Of a stretch of 64,000 nt of DNA, positions 42,990 to 53,905 are shown in pieces. The first letter of the stretch is position 1. Every line of letters starts with the position of its first letter. Where the stretch lies: positions 35,193,278-35,257,277 of the forward strand of contig OZ024876.1 of the NCBI GenBank assembly GCA_964017185.1. The letters run 5' to 3'. The position numbers were made by a program, and so were the translations under genes. Origin of the DNA: Rugalucina vietnamica. Its lineage: Eukaryota; Mollusca; Bivalvia; Lucinida; Lucinidae. The notes beneath the pieces were generated by a model that did not search any database, was not told the DNA's origin, and saw only the letters and a program-made list of their open reading frames with translations.

Positions 42990-44220
42990 ATTTATATTCG
43001 GGTGAAACTGAGCTTTTGCCAGACAGGCAACATGCATTCAGGAAATCCCATAGCTGTGAAATTCAGTTAGCTACCTTAGACAACCAAGGTCATGTTGATA
43101 CATTTAACTTGCATTCTGAAAAAAAAAATAAAAAAGCTTTTGACACTCCTCCGCATGAACTCCTTAAAAGCAAACTGTTCATTATGCAATGGGAGGGAAG
43201 TCAATTAAATGGACTGATGCTTTCCTGTCATACAGACAACAAAGTGTTAAATTAGACTGGGCTCCTGTTGTATCTGGTGTCCCTCAGGGCACCGTTCTTG
43301 GTCCCTTGTTGTTCTCTTTGTACATAAATGATATTACCTTGGACCTTGAATCGGAAGTTAGACACGTTGCTGATGACTGTGTTTGTTATCGTGAAATAAA
43401 GAATATGGAGGATACAGTGAAACTTGAGGAGGATACTGATCGTTTAGGTAGTTTGGTCCGAAAATGGGGTATCCGTCAAGTGCAACATGATGCAGCTGAC
43501 GAACAAACGAACTAGTAAAATTCAGGCTTCTTACAAAATTGAGGATACAGTGTGTGAATATGTTGAAAGTATCAAATACCTTGACGTAACAATAACTAAG
43601 GATTTAAAATGAAACTCTCACATCAGCAATGTGTGCACTAAAGCCAAAAGGACCCTTGATTTTTAGACGAAATCTGTTTTCTTGCCCCCCCCCCCCCCCA
43701 CCGCCCACCCCGATGTGAGAGAAGCCGCTTATAAAGGTCTTGTGAGACCTATTCTTGACTATGGTAGCTCAGTTTGGGACCCTCATTATGAAGGTCTGAT
43801 AGATGATTTAAAAAGTGTGCAAAAGCGTGCAGCTAGGTTTGTAACTAGGAAATATACATATGAAAAAGGTAGTATGACTGACATCCTTAAAGAACTAAAA
43901 TGGAAAACTTAAATGGGAATCCCTGCAGAAAAAAGCAAGGATAAAAAAATCATATTGCTTTACAAAGGTCTACAAGGGAGAGCAAAAATACACACGGATG
44001 AACTTATCCAAAAGAATAAGTGTTATAGGAATCAACACTCGTTGGCATTTCAGATACTTTCAGCAAGTACAAATGCCTATTTATATAGTTTTCCCCTCAG
44101 ACTATTTGAGATTGGAATGACCTCCCTGATTCTCTTATCTCTGCTGAAATGTCAGATGTTTCTGAGTGTGTCTAAATTTACATTTCTTGTGAGAGCTTGG
44201 GACTAATCCCTTCCGGCCAA
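42990..44220 (+). mobile_element. LINE remnant (CR1/L2-like) in an intron
   Basis: Antisense to the host gene. Fragments of RT: LPDRQHAFRKSHSCEIQLA, SGVPQGTVLGPLLFSLYIND (motif B), VADDC (degenerate motif C), and the C-terminal part GLVRPILDYGSSVWDPHYEG and VQKRAARFVTRKYTYEKGS. The frame is broken many times and a C-run interrupts it at 43685. Old and inactive. It differs from the LINE at 21440. Confidence 0.75.
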
Positions 44221-44397
44221 GCCCCATCTCCATGGTTTGATACTGTCAATTTGACGTTTCACTAGTAACTGTTATCTATTCTGATGCTGAGGTTACCCTG
44301 GCGTAACCTGGGTGTAATGTAGACATTACAAACATTATAGTAACATCACACAATTAAATTATTCGTTCACATGAACATTACATATTTAATAACTCAC

Positions 44398-44511
44398 CCA
44401 TGAGTTTTTTATTCTGCTCAGTTAAATGTTGGACCTTCTCTTCCAAAAGGACAACTGTCCCCAGTTTCAGCTCAGTTGATTCCAGCTTTGCCTTGAGTTC
44501 TTCTTTCTCGT
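44398..44511 (-). CDS. Host coiled-coil gene, short exon 7
   Basis: 114 nt, 38 codons, between acceptor CAG and a consensus donor GTGAGT. Encodes DEKEELKAKLESTELKLG and then EEKVQHLTEQNKKLMG, heptad-like with Leu/Val at a/d positions. Confidence 0.8.
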
Positions 44512-44540
44512 CTGAGAAAACATCAAAACGTAAATACCAT

Positions 44541-44834
44541 TACGAAAACTTGTCCATGCAATATATACAGAGATTTTTTTCAGAAGAAAAAAATAGAACA
44601 TTTCATTGGAAAATTTGATTTTTTATTTATTTATTTTTGCTCAAAACATACATTGTGGGTACACGTTAGAACCGCCTTGCCGAGGCGGTTCGAACTCGAA
44701 CGAGTACACACAATGTATGCTTTGGATCAAAAATAAGAACATTAGGTATACCCCTGCAAACTCCAGTTGTTTTTTATATATATATATATATAAAAGTGGG
44801 GTTTAAGGGGGTATACATTTCACAGGCATGTTTT
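44541..44834. mobile_element. Family C palindromic MITE, copy 1
   Basis: Outer inverted ends GAAAACTTGTCCATGCAATA and its partner near 44815-44834 (CATTTCACAGGCATGTTTTC). The centre is a GTGGGTACACGTTAGAACCG hairpin with GCCTTGCCGAGGC loop. It directly abuts exon 7 on its acceptor side. Confidence 0.75.
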
Positions 44835-45339
44835 CTTGATGCAAATGACACTTTCAGTGGTCAATTTTATTATGTTTTGTTTAAAAGGGGAAGTAATATA
44901 ATATTGCTTCTTCCATTCTCGGTTTCATGTATTATTTTGGCTAACGTTATTCTGCTTAAATGGAGAGTTTCTAAAGGAGCTAAAGTGGTACCACTGTTTA
45001 TTCGATATATGACCCCTGCTGGAGCAATGTAATCAAGAGATTAAAGGAATGTCATAATGTGATGCTTATCTCATCTCTGCATAGGGTAATAAAGAGGTCC
45101 CTGAAGGATAAAACTTGTGGCATCACTGTCTCCCTCTAAAATCAATACTGATGTTCCCTTTTTGGGCACCTGTCTATAGCTTGTCATTGTCAGATCATCA
45201 AGATTCCTAGTGTCCTGAGCATTATCGGTGAGCTAATAACCCTCAATAAATAGGAATACAGGTTTTAAAGAAGCTGTATTTCCTCGAAATTGCAGCATAA
45301 TAGTAAGGCTTTCGTTACCGGTTTAAAAGAGCTACTGAT

Positions 45340-45445
45340 TAGGGTTCATTGCCCGAAATTCCGCAATATATTCCATACTATCAACCTTTGAATATTTTTA
45401 TTGCTTCCAAAGGATCTAAACCTTTTATTTTATTTAACGAAGCTG
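45340..45445 (+). repeat. Family D fragment
   Basis: TTCATTGCCCGAAATTCCGC and ATTGCTTCCAAAGGATCTAA match the reverse of 25540-25600. Short and diverged. Confidence 0.45.
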
Positions 45446-45510
45446 ACTTGGAATTAAAGCATCCCCTACCCCCTATCACGTTGTAACAATGCGAACACTG
45501 TGTTACATAC

Positions 45511-45636
45511 TCGCAAGTTGTTGTAGTTTCTGGTCCCTCGCAGCAACACTGGTGTGAAGAACTCGGTTTTCTGCTGATAAACTGGTCATTGTCATTTCAG
45601 TAGTCTCCTTTTCTTGGATTTTCTGACGTAAAATAC
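45511..45636 (-). CDS. Host coiled-coil gene, short exon 6
   Basis: 126 nt, 42 codons, acceptor CTGCAG, donor GTATGT. Encodes ILRQKIQEKETTEMTMTSLS then AENRVLHTSVAARDQKLQQL. Ends in A, so the next codon is completed as Asn (A|AC) in exon 7. Confidence 0.8.
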
Positions 45637-45905
45637 CTGCAGCCATGAAAATCAGGAGGACGTAAAAATCACAGGAAAAAAGTCACGGAAAAGAGTCACG
45701 GGAAATAAAGGCACAAAAAGAGCAAAAGAGGATACACGTAATCTGTACATGAATGAAGTAGAACATGATTTCCATGTTAAAAGTCAGCAATGATGAAAAC
45801 CTGTCCTAATTAGAATCAAAGCCTGTCATAGAAATTGGAAATAACTGAAACATAGAACAGGTGAGAAACCACCCAATATGAGGAGCATATGAGGTTGCAA
45901 TAATT

Positions 45906-46139
45906 GAGCCGCCTCGTGGGAAAACTAACAATCTGCATTTGCGAAAACAAAGACGCAGATCAGCTTCGCGGTAACCGCGAAGCTGATCAGCGCCTTTGTT
46001 TTCGCTACTCGGATAATACAATTCCTCTTCTACTTAAATCCGAAATTCCAAGCTTCTAGCTCTTTTCTGTGCTTGTTCAGGCCGGTTTGTGTCGGACCTG
46101 GTCGGAAACCACATTGTTTGTTTTCCCACGATGTGGTTC
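45906..46139 (-). mobile_element. Family A MITE, copy 7
   Basis: Intronic. GAGCCGCCTCGTGGGAAAAC to TTTTCCCACGATGTGGTTC with an almost perfect palindrome around 45977 (CAGCTTCGCGGTAACCGCGAAGCTG). Confidence 0.9.
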
Positions 46140-46275
46140 ATATATTACACGGACACGTTCGCATGATGACTTGTTCTTCATGTCAACATTCCATATTAAT
46201 TATGAAAACACACACATGCAATAGACAACTATTTCTAAAAGCTGTAAAAAATGAAAATTCAAACTGCTTTATATT

Positions 46276-46476
46276 AGCCGCCCCATGGGAAAACCAACAA
46301 TCTGCATAGGCGAAAACAAAGGCGCAGATCAGCTTCGCAGTAACTGCGAAGCTGATCAGCGCCTTTGTTTTCGCTACACGGATAGTGCAATTCCTCTTCT
46401 TTCTAAATTCAAAATTTCCAGCCTCTAGCCAATTTCTGTGCATGTACAGGCTGGTTTGTGTCTGACCTGGTCGGAA
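46276..46476 (-). mobile_element. Family A MITE, copy 8 (right end lost)
   Basis: Starts AGCCGCCCCATGGGAAAACC, palindrome around 46340, and stops at GTCTGACCTGGTCGGAA without the terminal repeat. It lies 136 bp from copy 7 in the same orientation. Confidence 0.85.
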
Positions 46477-46730
46477 TAAAGATACTGAGTGTCATGGAAA
46501 ATTTAATTGTTGCAGTAGAAGTCTCACACAGTGCAAATTAATAATGTATACTCAAAATCAAAACATCTTGCCACACCAGGTTTGTTTCATATTTTTTATG
46601 ATTAACCTGAATTATTGTTATTTCTTATATTATTATATTTATTTACTACTAATATCAAATTTTTGGCTTTGCGGGAAATTCAAGAGTGTTGATGATAATG
46701 CAAATTTTGGGGGCAGAACGCGTGAAATTG

Positions 46731-46772
46731 CATTTTTTTTGAAGAAAAAAAAAAAGAAAAAAAAAAAAAGAA
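46731..46772. repeat. T-run and A-rich tract
   Basis: Short T-run then GAAGAAAAAAAAAAAG-type A-rich tract. Peptides predicted over it are meaningless. Confidence 0.8.
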
Positions 46773-47164
46773 ATGATTACCAATGAAATATTTCAATAAG
46801 GTTTCATTGTACATGTGATCTGCATAATGCCAGTGTCAGAAAAGCAACAAAACATTCTGAAATTTCGTGAAATTTTAGTTGTTACAAATTTTGAAAATTG
46901 TCATTATAGGAAAAATAGTCGGTGGTTTTGAAAATTGCCTTTGAATACAACGAAAATGCATTCTAATGTTATGGAAAATAAGCACATGCCCCACATGACT
47001 GGTTTGGCAAGTTTCATAAACAACAGTCGAATCCGCTTGCTGTACTTCCGGTTTGTTTGTAAGAAGTTTTAATTTTGATTGTTTTCTTATTTTTCGATCT
47101 TTTGGTGCCATTTGAGTGAGCGTTTCAAGCAACTTGTCCAAAACAACAAATCGATAGGAACGAA

Positions 47165-47285
47165 GCTAATTGTCCCAGCAAAACAGCGTGAAGCTGGTGC
47201 TTTATTTGGTCCATTTAGATTTTGTTTTAAAATTCTACAAAATAATGCACCAACTTTACGCTGCTTTGCTGGGACAAATTGCTTT
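47165..47285. repeat. Hairpin, 120 bp
   Basis: GTCCCAGCAAAACAGCGTGA (47173) pairs with TACGCTGCTTTGCTGGGAC (47258) around an AT-rich centre. A small MITE. Confidence 0.7.
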
Positions 47286-47417
47286 TCTCCTAACAAATTG
47301 TTGTATGGGACAATTTATTCAGTCACAAATCAGTACAATGGCACATAAAAGTCAAACAAAATACTGAATGGTAGTTGTAAAATCAAAATTAACTAGAAAT
47401 GCGTGTTTGTAAAACAC

Positions 47418-48839
47418 TATGCCCCCAACTGTATGCTTGTCCCTAAACTGGCAGCTTGTATGATTCATTTATTTCATTTGAATGAAGTGAAATTTTATTT
47501 CCTGAAGCCTCTGTTTTGGCCTTGATCCAGAAACAGAATGTAAGCTTTTTGCAGATAAATTAGAAATGGAGTAAAAATTTCAAAATGGAGTAATTTTGTC
47601 AAAATTTGACATATTAAAGTCTTCAAAATGTAATCAGGAGATCTTCTCTGCCCCAACCAGTATACAAAATATAAAGGCTCTAGCTCAAATACTTTTTGAG
47701 ATATCTTGCACACAAGATTTTCAAATTTTGTTTTCAAAGGGACATAACTCAGAAAAGGGGCATAACTTGGACATGAAAAAAAATATGGGTCAATTATTTT
47801 TTCACGAGGAATCTGTATATGAAATTTAAAATCCCTAGCATTCACCGTTCAAAAGTTTCAAATTTCACCGAAAAGTGCAAAAATTAATCAAAATTTCAAA
47901 ATTCTGTATTTTTGTCAAAATTTGACATATTAAAGTCTTCAAAATGTAATCAGGTCATCTACTCCTCAGCCCCAACCAGTGTTCAAAATATGAAGGCTTT
48001 AGCTCAAATACTTTTTGAGATATCTTGCAAACACGATTTTCAAATTTTGTTTTCAAAGGGACATAACTCAGAAAAGGGGCATAACTTGGACATGAAAAAA
48101 AAATATGGGTCAACTTTTTTTTCATGAGGAATCTGTATATGAAATTTAAAATCCATAGCATTCACCGTTCAAAAGTTTCAAATTTCACTGAAAAGTGCAA
48201 AAATTAATCAAAATTTCAAAATCCTGTATTTTTGTCAAAATTTGACAGAAATGTCTCAAAAGTTAATCAGGTCATCTACTCATCAGACCCAACCAGTATA
48301 CCAAATATGAAGGCTCTAGCTCAAATACTTTTTGAGATATCTTGCACGCAAGATTTTCAAATTTTGTTTTCAAAGGGAAATAACTCAGAAAAGGGGCATA
48401 ACTTGGACATGAAAAAAATATGGGTCAACTATTTTTTCATGAGGAATCTGTATATGAAGTTTAAAATCCCTAGCATTCACCGTTCAAAAGTTTCAAATTT
48501 CACCGAAAAGTGGAAAAAATCAATCAAAATTTAAAAATTCTGTATTTTTGTCAAAATTTGACGGAAAGTTCTCAAAAGTTAATCAGGTCATCTAGTCATC
48601 AGACCCAACCAGTATACCAAATATGAAGGTTCTAGCTTTTCGAGATATCTTGCACACAAGATTTTCAAATTTTGTTTTCAAAGGGAAATAACTCAGAAAA
48701 GGGGCATAACTCGGACAAGAAAAAAATACGGGTCAACTTTTTTTTCATGAGGAATACACACACGAAATTTCAAATCCCTATCATGCACCATTCAGAAGTT
48801 TAAAAAAAGTGACTAACAGACGCACCCACTCACACACGC

Positions 48840-48884
<45 letters not shown>

Positions 48885-48929
48885 CCGAAAGCAATATGCC
48901 CTTCCAACTTTTTCAAAGTTGGGGGCATA
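47418..48929. mobile_element. TATGCCCCCAA-ended element with about 318-bp tandem repeats
   Basis: Ends TATGCCCCCAAC (47418) and TTGGGGGCATA (48919). The inside is four tandem units of 316-320 bp, beginning GTCAAAATTTGAC at 47598, 47914, 48234 and 48550. Each has a conserved GGGACATAACTCAGAAAAGG block. A (CAGA)n array at 48842-48884 lies near the right end. No protein: the similar 70-100-residue frames in each unit are repeats of the same non-coding sequence. Confidence 0.75.
48842..48884. repeat. (CAGA)n microsatellite
   Basis: About eleven CAGA units. Confidence 0.95.
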
Positions 48930-49275
48930 AAAATTCTTGCATACAAACCAGAAGTACAGAAAACAGAAATGACTAATTTTATGAAACTCACAAAAACAGT
49001 CATGCGGGACAAGTGCTTATCTGCCATAACCTCAGAATACATTGGTCTTTGTAATCTTTGCTGTTTAAAGACCATTTTCAAAACCACTCCCAAAATTTTG
49101 CATTATCATCAATACTCTTGAATTTGCTGCAAAGGCAAAAATTTCGAACTGACAAAAATGATGCAAGAAATAAAAATAATTCTAGTTGATTATAAAAATT
49201 ACCAAAAACAGGGTGGTACAAGACTTTTTGATTTTCAGTATATATACACCGATTCATTTTGTAGGTCTTTGTTAC

Positions 49276-49380
49276 CTTTGACGTATTCATACTGATCCCT
49301 TTCGACCTGAATATTTTCTTTCAGTTGTCGAACTGCTTTGTCAAAGGATTGTACTTTCTCTGATAACTTATTAGCTTCGT
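49276..49380 (-). CDS. Host coiled-coil gene, short exon 5
   Basis: 105 nt, 35 codons, acceptor TTTCAG, donor GTAACA. Encodes DEANKLSEKVQSFDKAVRQL and KENIQVERDQYEYVK, a clear amphipathic helix. Confidence 0.85.
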
Positions 49381-50252
49381 CTGAAACAGCGTTTGAAAAG
49401 AGAAACATTGTGAACATCTATACATATTGAATAAACCCATCACTAAATACAAGTACAAAATAATTAAAGGAACATTATAATATAGCCCCTAATTACACAG
49501 AGTCCACAAAGATTCAAACTGCTCATTTCTTTTTTATAATTTGATTGGAAAATTGTCATTTTCAGTCCAAAGAACATTTTTGTAGTAGTTTGCCTTTTGC
49601 ACTTTTTTCATATTTCGGGTACTTATCTATTTTGCCATGTTTGCTGCTGTACATGTATAAATGTTGTTGGAGGCGGGCTGTAATTAATGCTTTAAGAACT
49701 TGTAGCCTAACCCCATTGCTTAAAATGGCAATAAAATATAGCTTTAAACTTAACTATTGCAGTATATGGAAAATAATGCAGTGTTCCTTTAAATATTTTG
49801 AGCAGTGTATAATTTACTTAATCCATACAGTTACACACAACGATCTTGTCGAAATTCTGACTGGTTGCTTTCTGTTTCTTTTAAGAAAGCGGCAAAAAAG
49901 TTAAGAATGTTTTTCTACAATAATTCCTAGTTTGATTAGATTCTCATATCGTATATGACGTCATTGATAGAATGAAACGTTTGAATGCAATTTTATAATA
50001 AGATTTCATTTGATTCGCTTATACGAGTATTATTCATTAATTTTACGTTATTGTCCATGCTTTGTTGTGGGGATTTGTCGATAAGTAAGGTAATATAACA
50101 AAATCCGTTACCAAAATGTCAGACAAAACCTTTTTCATAACGGGATCAAGTTAGCGCCCAGAGACCTACCAAACGCGATGTGGGCATCTGCCGTCAATGT
50201 GTCGATATGTCATTATCCTTTGCAAACAGCTAGCACATACGTCATATGATAA

Positions 50253-50353
50253 AACGAATCTTACACTCGTGGTCATTTCATATGAAATTTATTAAACTCG
50301 CCGAAGGCTCGTTTAATAAATTTCATATGAAATGACCACTCGTGTAAGATCCC
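50253..50353. repeat. Perfect 100-bp palindrome
   Basis: ATCTTACACTCGTGGTCATT at 50259 and its inverse at 50333, centred on CTCGCCGAAGGCTCG. The CGCCGAAGGCG-type centre resembles known short bivalve palindromic repeats. Confidence 0.8.
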
Positions 50354-50574
50354 CTATTTATGTTATGGAAGTCAGATATTTAACGTTTTACCAGATAGGC
50401 AGTTTGAACTCGTGCCGTATGGCTTGGTTATAAGCGCAAGGTGTACGTTTTGAAATGGTAGATTAATTTACTTTTAAAATGTTTTTCGAATTCAGCTCCT
50501 ACATGAACTCTTATCCGATGTCTATCTACGACAGATCAAATGTCAAATCGGAACAAACTGTTAACATAACTAAC

Positions 50575-50637
50575 CTTCTTTTCTACGGATGTCACGTGTT
50601 AGCTCCTGGAGTTTACCTTCTAGAGTCACGTTCTTTT
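50575..50637 (-). CDS. Host coiled-coil gene, short exon 4
   Basis: 63 nt, 21 codons, acceptor TTTCAG, donor GTTAGT. Encodes EKNVTLEGKLQELTRDIRRK. The shortest exon, still in phase 1 at both ends. Confidence 0.8.
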
Positions 50638-50671
50638 CTGAAACAAAAGGATATGGGATAATTACGGAAGC

Positions 50672-50822
50672 CTATATGTGACTTTTGTCTTTTGACTTTT
50701 GCGTGTGTGACTTGTGAGTCTTGCCTTTTGAATTCTCACGTTTGTCTTCTGTGTTTATTTTTTTTTATTGTTGTGTGTTTTAAAAGTCACAAGCACAACA
50801 GTCAAAAGTTAAGTCACACACG
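50672..50822. repeat. Imperfect inverted repeat
   Basis: GTGACTTTTGTCTTTTGACT at 50679 and the inverse GTCAAAAGTTAAGTCACA at 50800, with internal GTGTGTGACTTGTGAG. Intronic hairpin 35 bp upstream of exon 4. Confidence 0.65.
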
Positions 50823-50835
50823 CTCGTCATTACAA

Positions 50836-51083
50836 AAACGTGTCCATGCAATATAAGCAAAAATTTCGTTGGATTTTTTTTTTCAATATTTTCAACATAT
50901 TTGCTCAAAACATTGATCGTGGGTACACGTTAGAACCGCCTAGGCGAGGCAATTCTAACGAGTACCAACAATTTAAGTTTTGGATAAAAAATAAGAATAA
51001 TAGGTAAACACCTGCATACCCCAGTTTTACTTTATAAAAGTGGGTTTTAAGGGGTATTCATTGCATGGACATGTTTTCCTGAT
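50836..51083. mobile_element. Family C palindromic MITE, copy 2
   Basis: Outer ends ACGTGTCCATGCAATAT and TGCATGGACATGTTTTCC, centre GTGGGTACACGTTAGAACCG with GCCTAGGCGAGGC. The same layout as 44541-44834, including ACCCCAGTT...AAAAGTGGG. Confidence 0.8.
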
Positions 51084-51243
51084 GATATGCTTTCATGCAA
51101 TTTGCTGTAATTTTGTTGTAACTTTAATAAACAAAGAACACTACCTTCGATTGAAAGATTTATTTTATTATTACATTATATTTGAATATTGCCGTCGGAT
51201 TTAAATAATTATATTTAGCTCCCCACAGAATTGTTATCATTAA

Positions 51244-51476
51244 AGCCGCGTCATGAGAAAACCGGATTTTTGCCTATGCGAAAACAAAGGCGAAGATTAG
51301 CTTCGCAGTAACTGCGAAGCTGATCAGCGCTTTTGTTTTCGCTACACGGCTAGTACAATTCCTCTTCTTCCTAAATTCGAAATTTAAAGTTTATATTTCT
51401 CTTGTGTAGCTGCACAGGCCGGTTTGTGTCTAACCTGGTCGGAAACCCCGAAGACCGGTTTTCTCGCGTCGCGGCT
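51244..51476 (-). mobile_element. Family A MITE, copy 9
   Basis: AGCCGCGTCATGAGAAAACC to GGTTTTCTCGCGTCGCGGCT, palindrome centred near 51312. AT-rich flanks (ATTA/AATT). Confidence 0.9.
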
Positions 51477-52049
51477 AATTATTATTACCGTTCAGTTTCT
51501 TTATTTCTGTTCCTTGTTGTGTCATACAGCTGTATAAACGTATTTTGTCATCCTCTGTTTTCTTGCATTTTATACTTTCTAATTCTGAAAGTCAATTAAC
51601 CTAAATTATGAACCCATGCAATTGTTGCTCAATGGAATAAATTTGACAATTTGTGGATAGATTTATATTGAATAATCTAATTAACAGAAAGGTGTTTCTA
51701 ACTTTTGAATACTGCACATCATACGCCTCGTCTGCGCGAAATTCCCCAATGTCAAGGAAGTGACTGTAAAAACAATTTTACATACAAAAATTGAAGATCT
51801 GACCTAAAACACTGACATTTCTGGATATGACAAAATATTAATAATGTATAGCAAAATTACAATGTTTCAACACAAGTTTGTTTTAATAATATCTAACGAC
51901 TACGTCTTAAAATGGCAGTATTACATGTTTAATGTCTATACCACATAATATTCTGATATGTTTCCTAAAAATGGTTGTAAGTTTGGTTTTATAAAACTGA
52001 CTTCGAGAAATGTTTCTGACACTTGTTTTAAAGAGTGTCGAAAAACAGC

Positions 52050-52140
52050 ACTGACCTTATGTTTTGTCATTCAATATCTGCATAACTGCCGATTTTACCT
52101 TATGTTTTGTCATTCAATATCTGCATAACTGCCGATTTTG
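52050..52140. repeat. Tandem duplication of about 45 bp
   Basis: ACCTTATGTTTTGTCATTCA through CATAACTGCCGATTTT occurs twice in a row, identical. Confidence 0.9.
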
Positions 52141-52313
52141 AATCCGAAACAATCCTTATTGTTTCAAATGTAACTGTACTATGACATTGAATAGCGTCAA
52201 CATTTTTACGCAATGAGATTCGTTTTACTAGATAGCTACCCTTGCTTCCTTTACGACAAATAAATATGCTTAACTTTAAGCGGGGAGTATATGATGAACA
52301 AAAACAATCTAAC

Positions 52314-52397
52314 CGAACTCTGCTGATTTTTGCCGGTACTTTGATGTCCAGTCACTGATGAGGTCTTGGTGTTCTTCTTTAAGTTTGCTGGTGTTCT
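52314..52397 (-). CDS. Host coiled-coil gene, short exon 3
   Basis: 84 nt, 28 codons, acceptor TTTCAG, donor GTTAGA. Encodes ENTSKLKEEHQDLISDWTSK and YRQKSAEF. Confidence 0.8.
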
Positions 52398-52424
52398 CTG
52401 AAAGAAAAATATAAAGACACTTAA

Positions 52425-52577
52425 GGACTGAAATTCAGATTTTAGCTTTCACTTAAGGACTGAAATTCAGATTTTAGCTTTCACTGGATGATGAAAAACA
52501 TTAAAATAGGCTGTTTTAATGTCTGTGAAGCCCGATGTTTTTCATCATCCAGTGAAAGCTAAAATCTGAATTTCAAT
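52425..52577. repeat. Long hairpin with a duplicated arm
   Basis: TGAAATTCAGATTTTAGCTT occurs twice on the left (52429 and 52459), and its inverse is at 52552-52575. The inner stem GATGATGAAAAACAT pairs with ATGTTTTTCATCATC. It starts only 28 bp upstream of exon 3, so it includes or abuts the branch-point region. Confidence 0.85.
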
Positions 52578-52949
52578 ACTTATATTTACATTTTATATTA
52601 TCAATCAAGTATCAGATTTTTAATTGCGCATATCACCGCTCATTTTCATGTTATTTGACATTAAATCCGACTTAACGTACTTTTAGAACAGTCAAAACGT
52701 CAAACTTTCGCGCCTAAAGTCATGGCGATACGCGACCAACGTCACGACAACAAGAGTAAACAAACAACGTCACTGGCTGGTTATAACGCCACCCCGCCCA
52801 TAGGCGTTGCCCTTTTGATCACGTGACTTAATGTTTGTCATTGGGAAATGAAGAACATCAAGAAAGATACTTTTATCTAAGGCGATTGCAATAAAAATGT
52901 AAATATAATGGAGTGTGATGGTGAAGGGGTCCTTATATTCATGCCCATT

Positions 52950-53165
52950 CAATATACAGAGAGTTTTTCAGCTGTAAAAATTTAAAATTTCATCAGAAAA
53001 TTATTGATTTTTTTAATTGTTTTGCTCAAAACATCGATTTTGTTTACACGTTAGAATCAAATCATCTCGCCGAGGTGGTTCTAACGAGTACCCACAATCC
53101 ATGTTTTGGATCAAAAGTAAAGAAAATAGGTATACCCCTGTAAACCCCACTGCATGTAAAGGAAA
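52950..53165. mobile_element. Family C palindromic MITE, copy 3
   Basis: Centre TACACGTTAGAATC...GGTTCTAACGAGTACCCACA, with GGTATACCCCTGTAAACCCC on the right side. The outer ends are eroded. Confidence 0.7.
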
Positions 53166-53527
53166 ATAAATGCACAATATAAATTAAATTTCTAAGTAGC
53201 CTTTTTTTATATGAAAAGGTTTGACAAAGCCACTTTTCTAGTGACGCAAAAGGCGACAATGTCAAAACGGAAACTTGTGATCCACTGCCATCTTAAGATC
53301 CAAGGATGAAATAAAATACAAATAAAAAGGAGAAAGGTACAAGTAGGCAAAGATCAGGAAAGGGCACAATCAGAAAAAGACATAGACACCAAGACATAAA
53401 ACAAAAAGAAAGCCTTATTCACTTTAATTATTTAATTCAAAGTTTCCAGTTTTACCAAAATGTCAAGTAAGCAGATTTCGTTTTTCATCCACACTCGCAT
53501 CAGTATGATAGTTGAGTCATTACAATT

Positions 53528-53700
53528 GAGCCGCCTCGTGGGAAAACCAACAATGTGGTTTTCGAACAGGTCCGACACAAACCGGGCTGTACAAGCACAG
53601 AAGATGGCTAGAGACTTTTGGAAATTTTGGAGTTACTGCGAAGCTGATCTGCGCCTTTGTTTTCGCATATGTAGATTGTTGGTTTTCCCATGAGGCGGCT
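53528..53700 (+). mobile_element. Family A MITE, copy 10 (shortened)
   Basis: 173 bp, both ends intact (GAGCCGCCTCGTGGGAAAAC; TTTTCCCATGAGGCGGCT) and AATT on both sides, but one arm of the internal palindrome is missing. Confidence 0.88.
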
Positions 53701-53729
53701 AATTAATTAGGAATACAGGCTCATGTATC

Positions 53730-53905
53730 ATATACCCCTTGAATCCCAATGTTATTTAGATAACGGGGGTAAGAAGTGGTATACATTTCTCTATTTTATT
53801 AAAAACATACCTTGATTATGGGTACTCATAAGAACCGCATCGGTGCGTAGGTTTTAACGTGTACCCACAATCTATGTTTTGAGTAAAAATAATAACCAGA
53901 GGACC
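53730..53905. mobile_element. Family C palindromic MITE, copy 4
   Basis: GGGTACTCATAAGAACCGC and GTTTTAACGTGTACCCACAA form the central hairpin. ATACCCCTTGAATCCC on the left corresponds to the outer part of other copies. Confidence 0.65.

Larger units (their letters stand above)
46544..49255. repeat. Inverted pair of about 170-bp repeats bracketing 2.7 kb
   Basis: 46544-46715 and 49090-49255 are inverse copies (AATCAAAA, TTTTGGC/GCTTTGC, TTCAAGAGTRTTGATGATAA). The stretch between includes a hairpin (47165-47285) and the 47418-48929 element. The right copy ends about 20 bp from exon 5, on its donor side. Confidence 0.6.

Noticed and set aside
47596-48534. Three similar 70-100-residue frames beginning MSKFDILKSSKCNQ
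   Set aside because: They arise from the same 318-bp tandem repeat unit and end in repeat sequence, so they are repeats and not a gene family.
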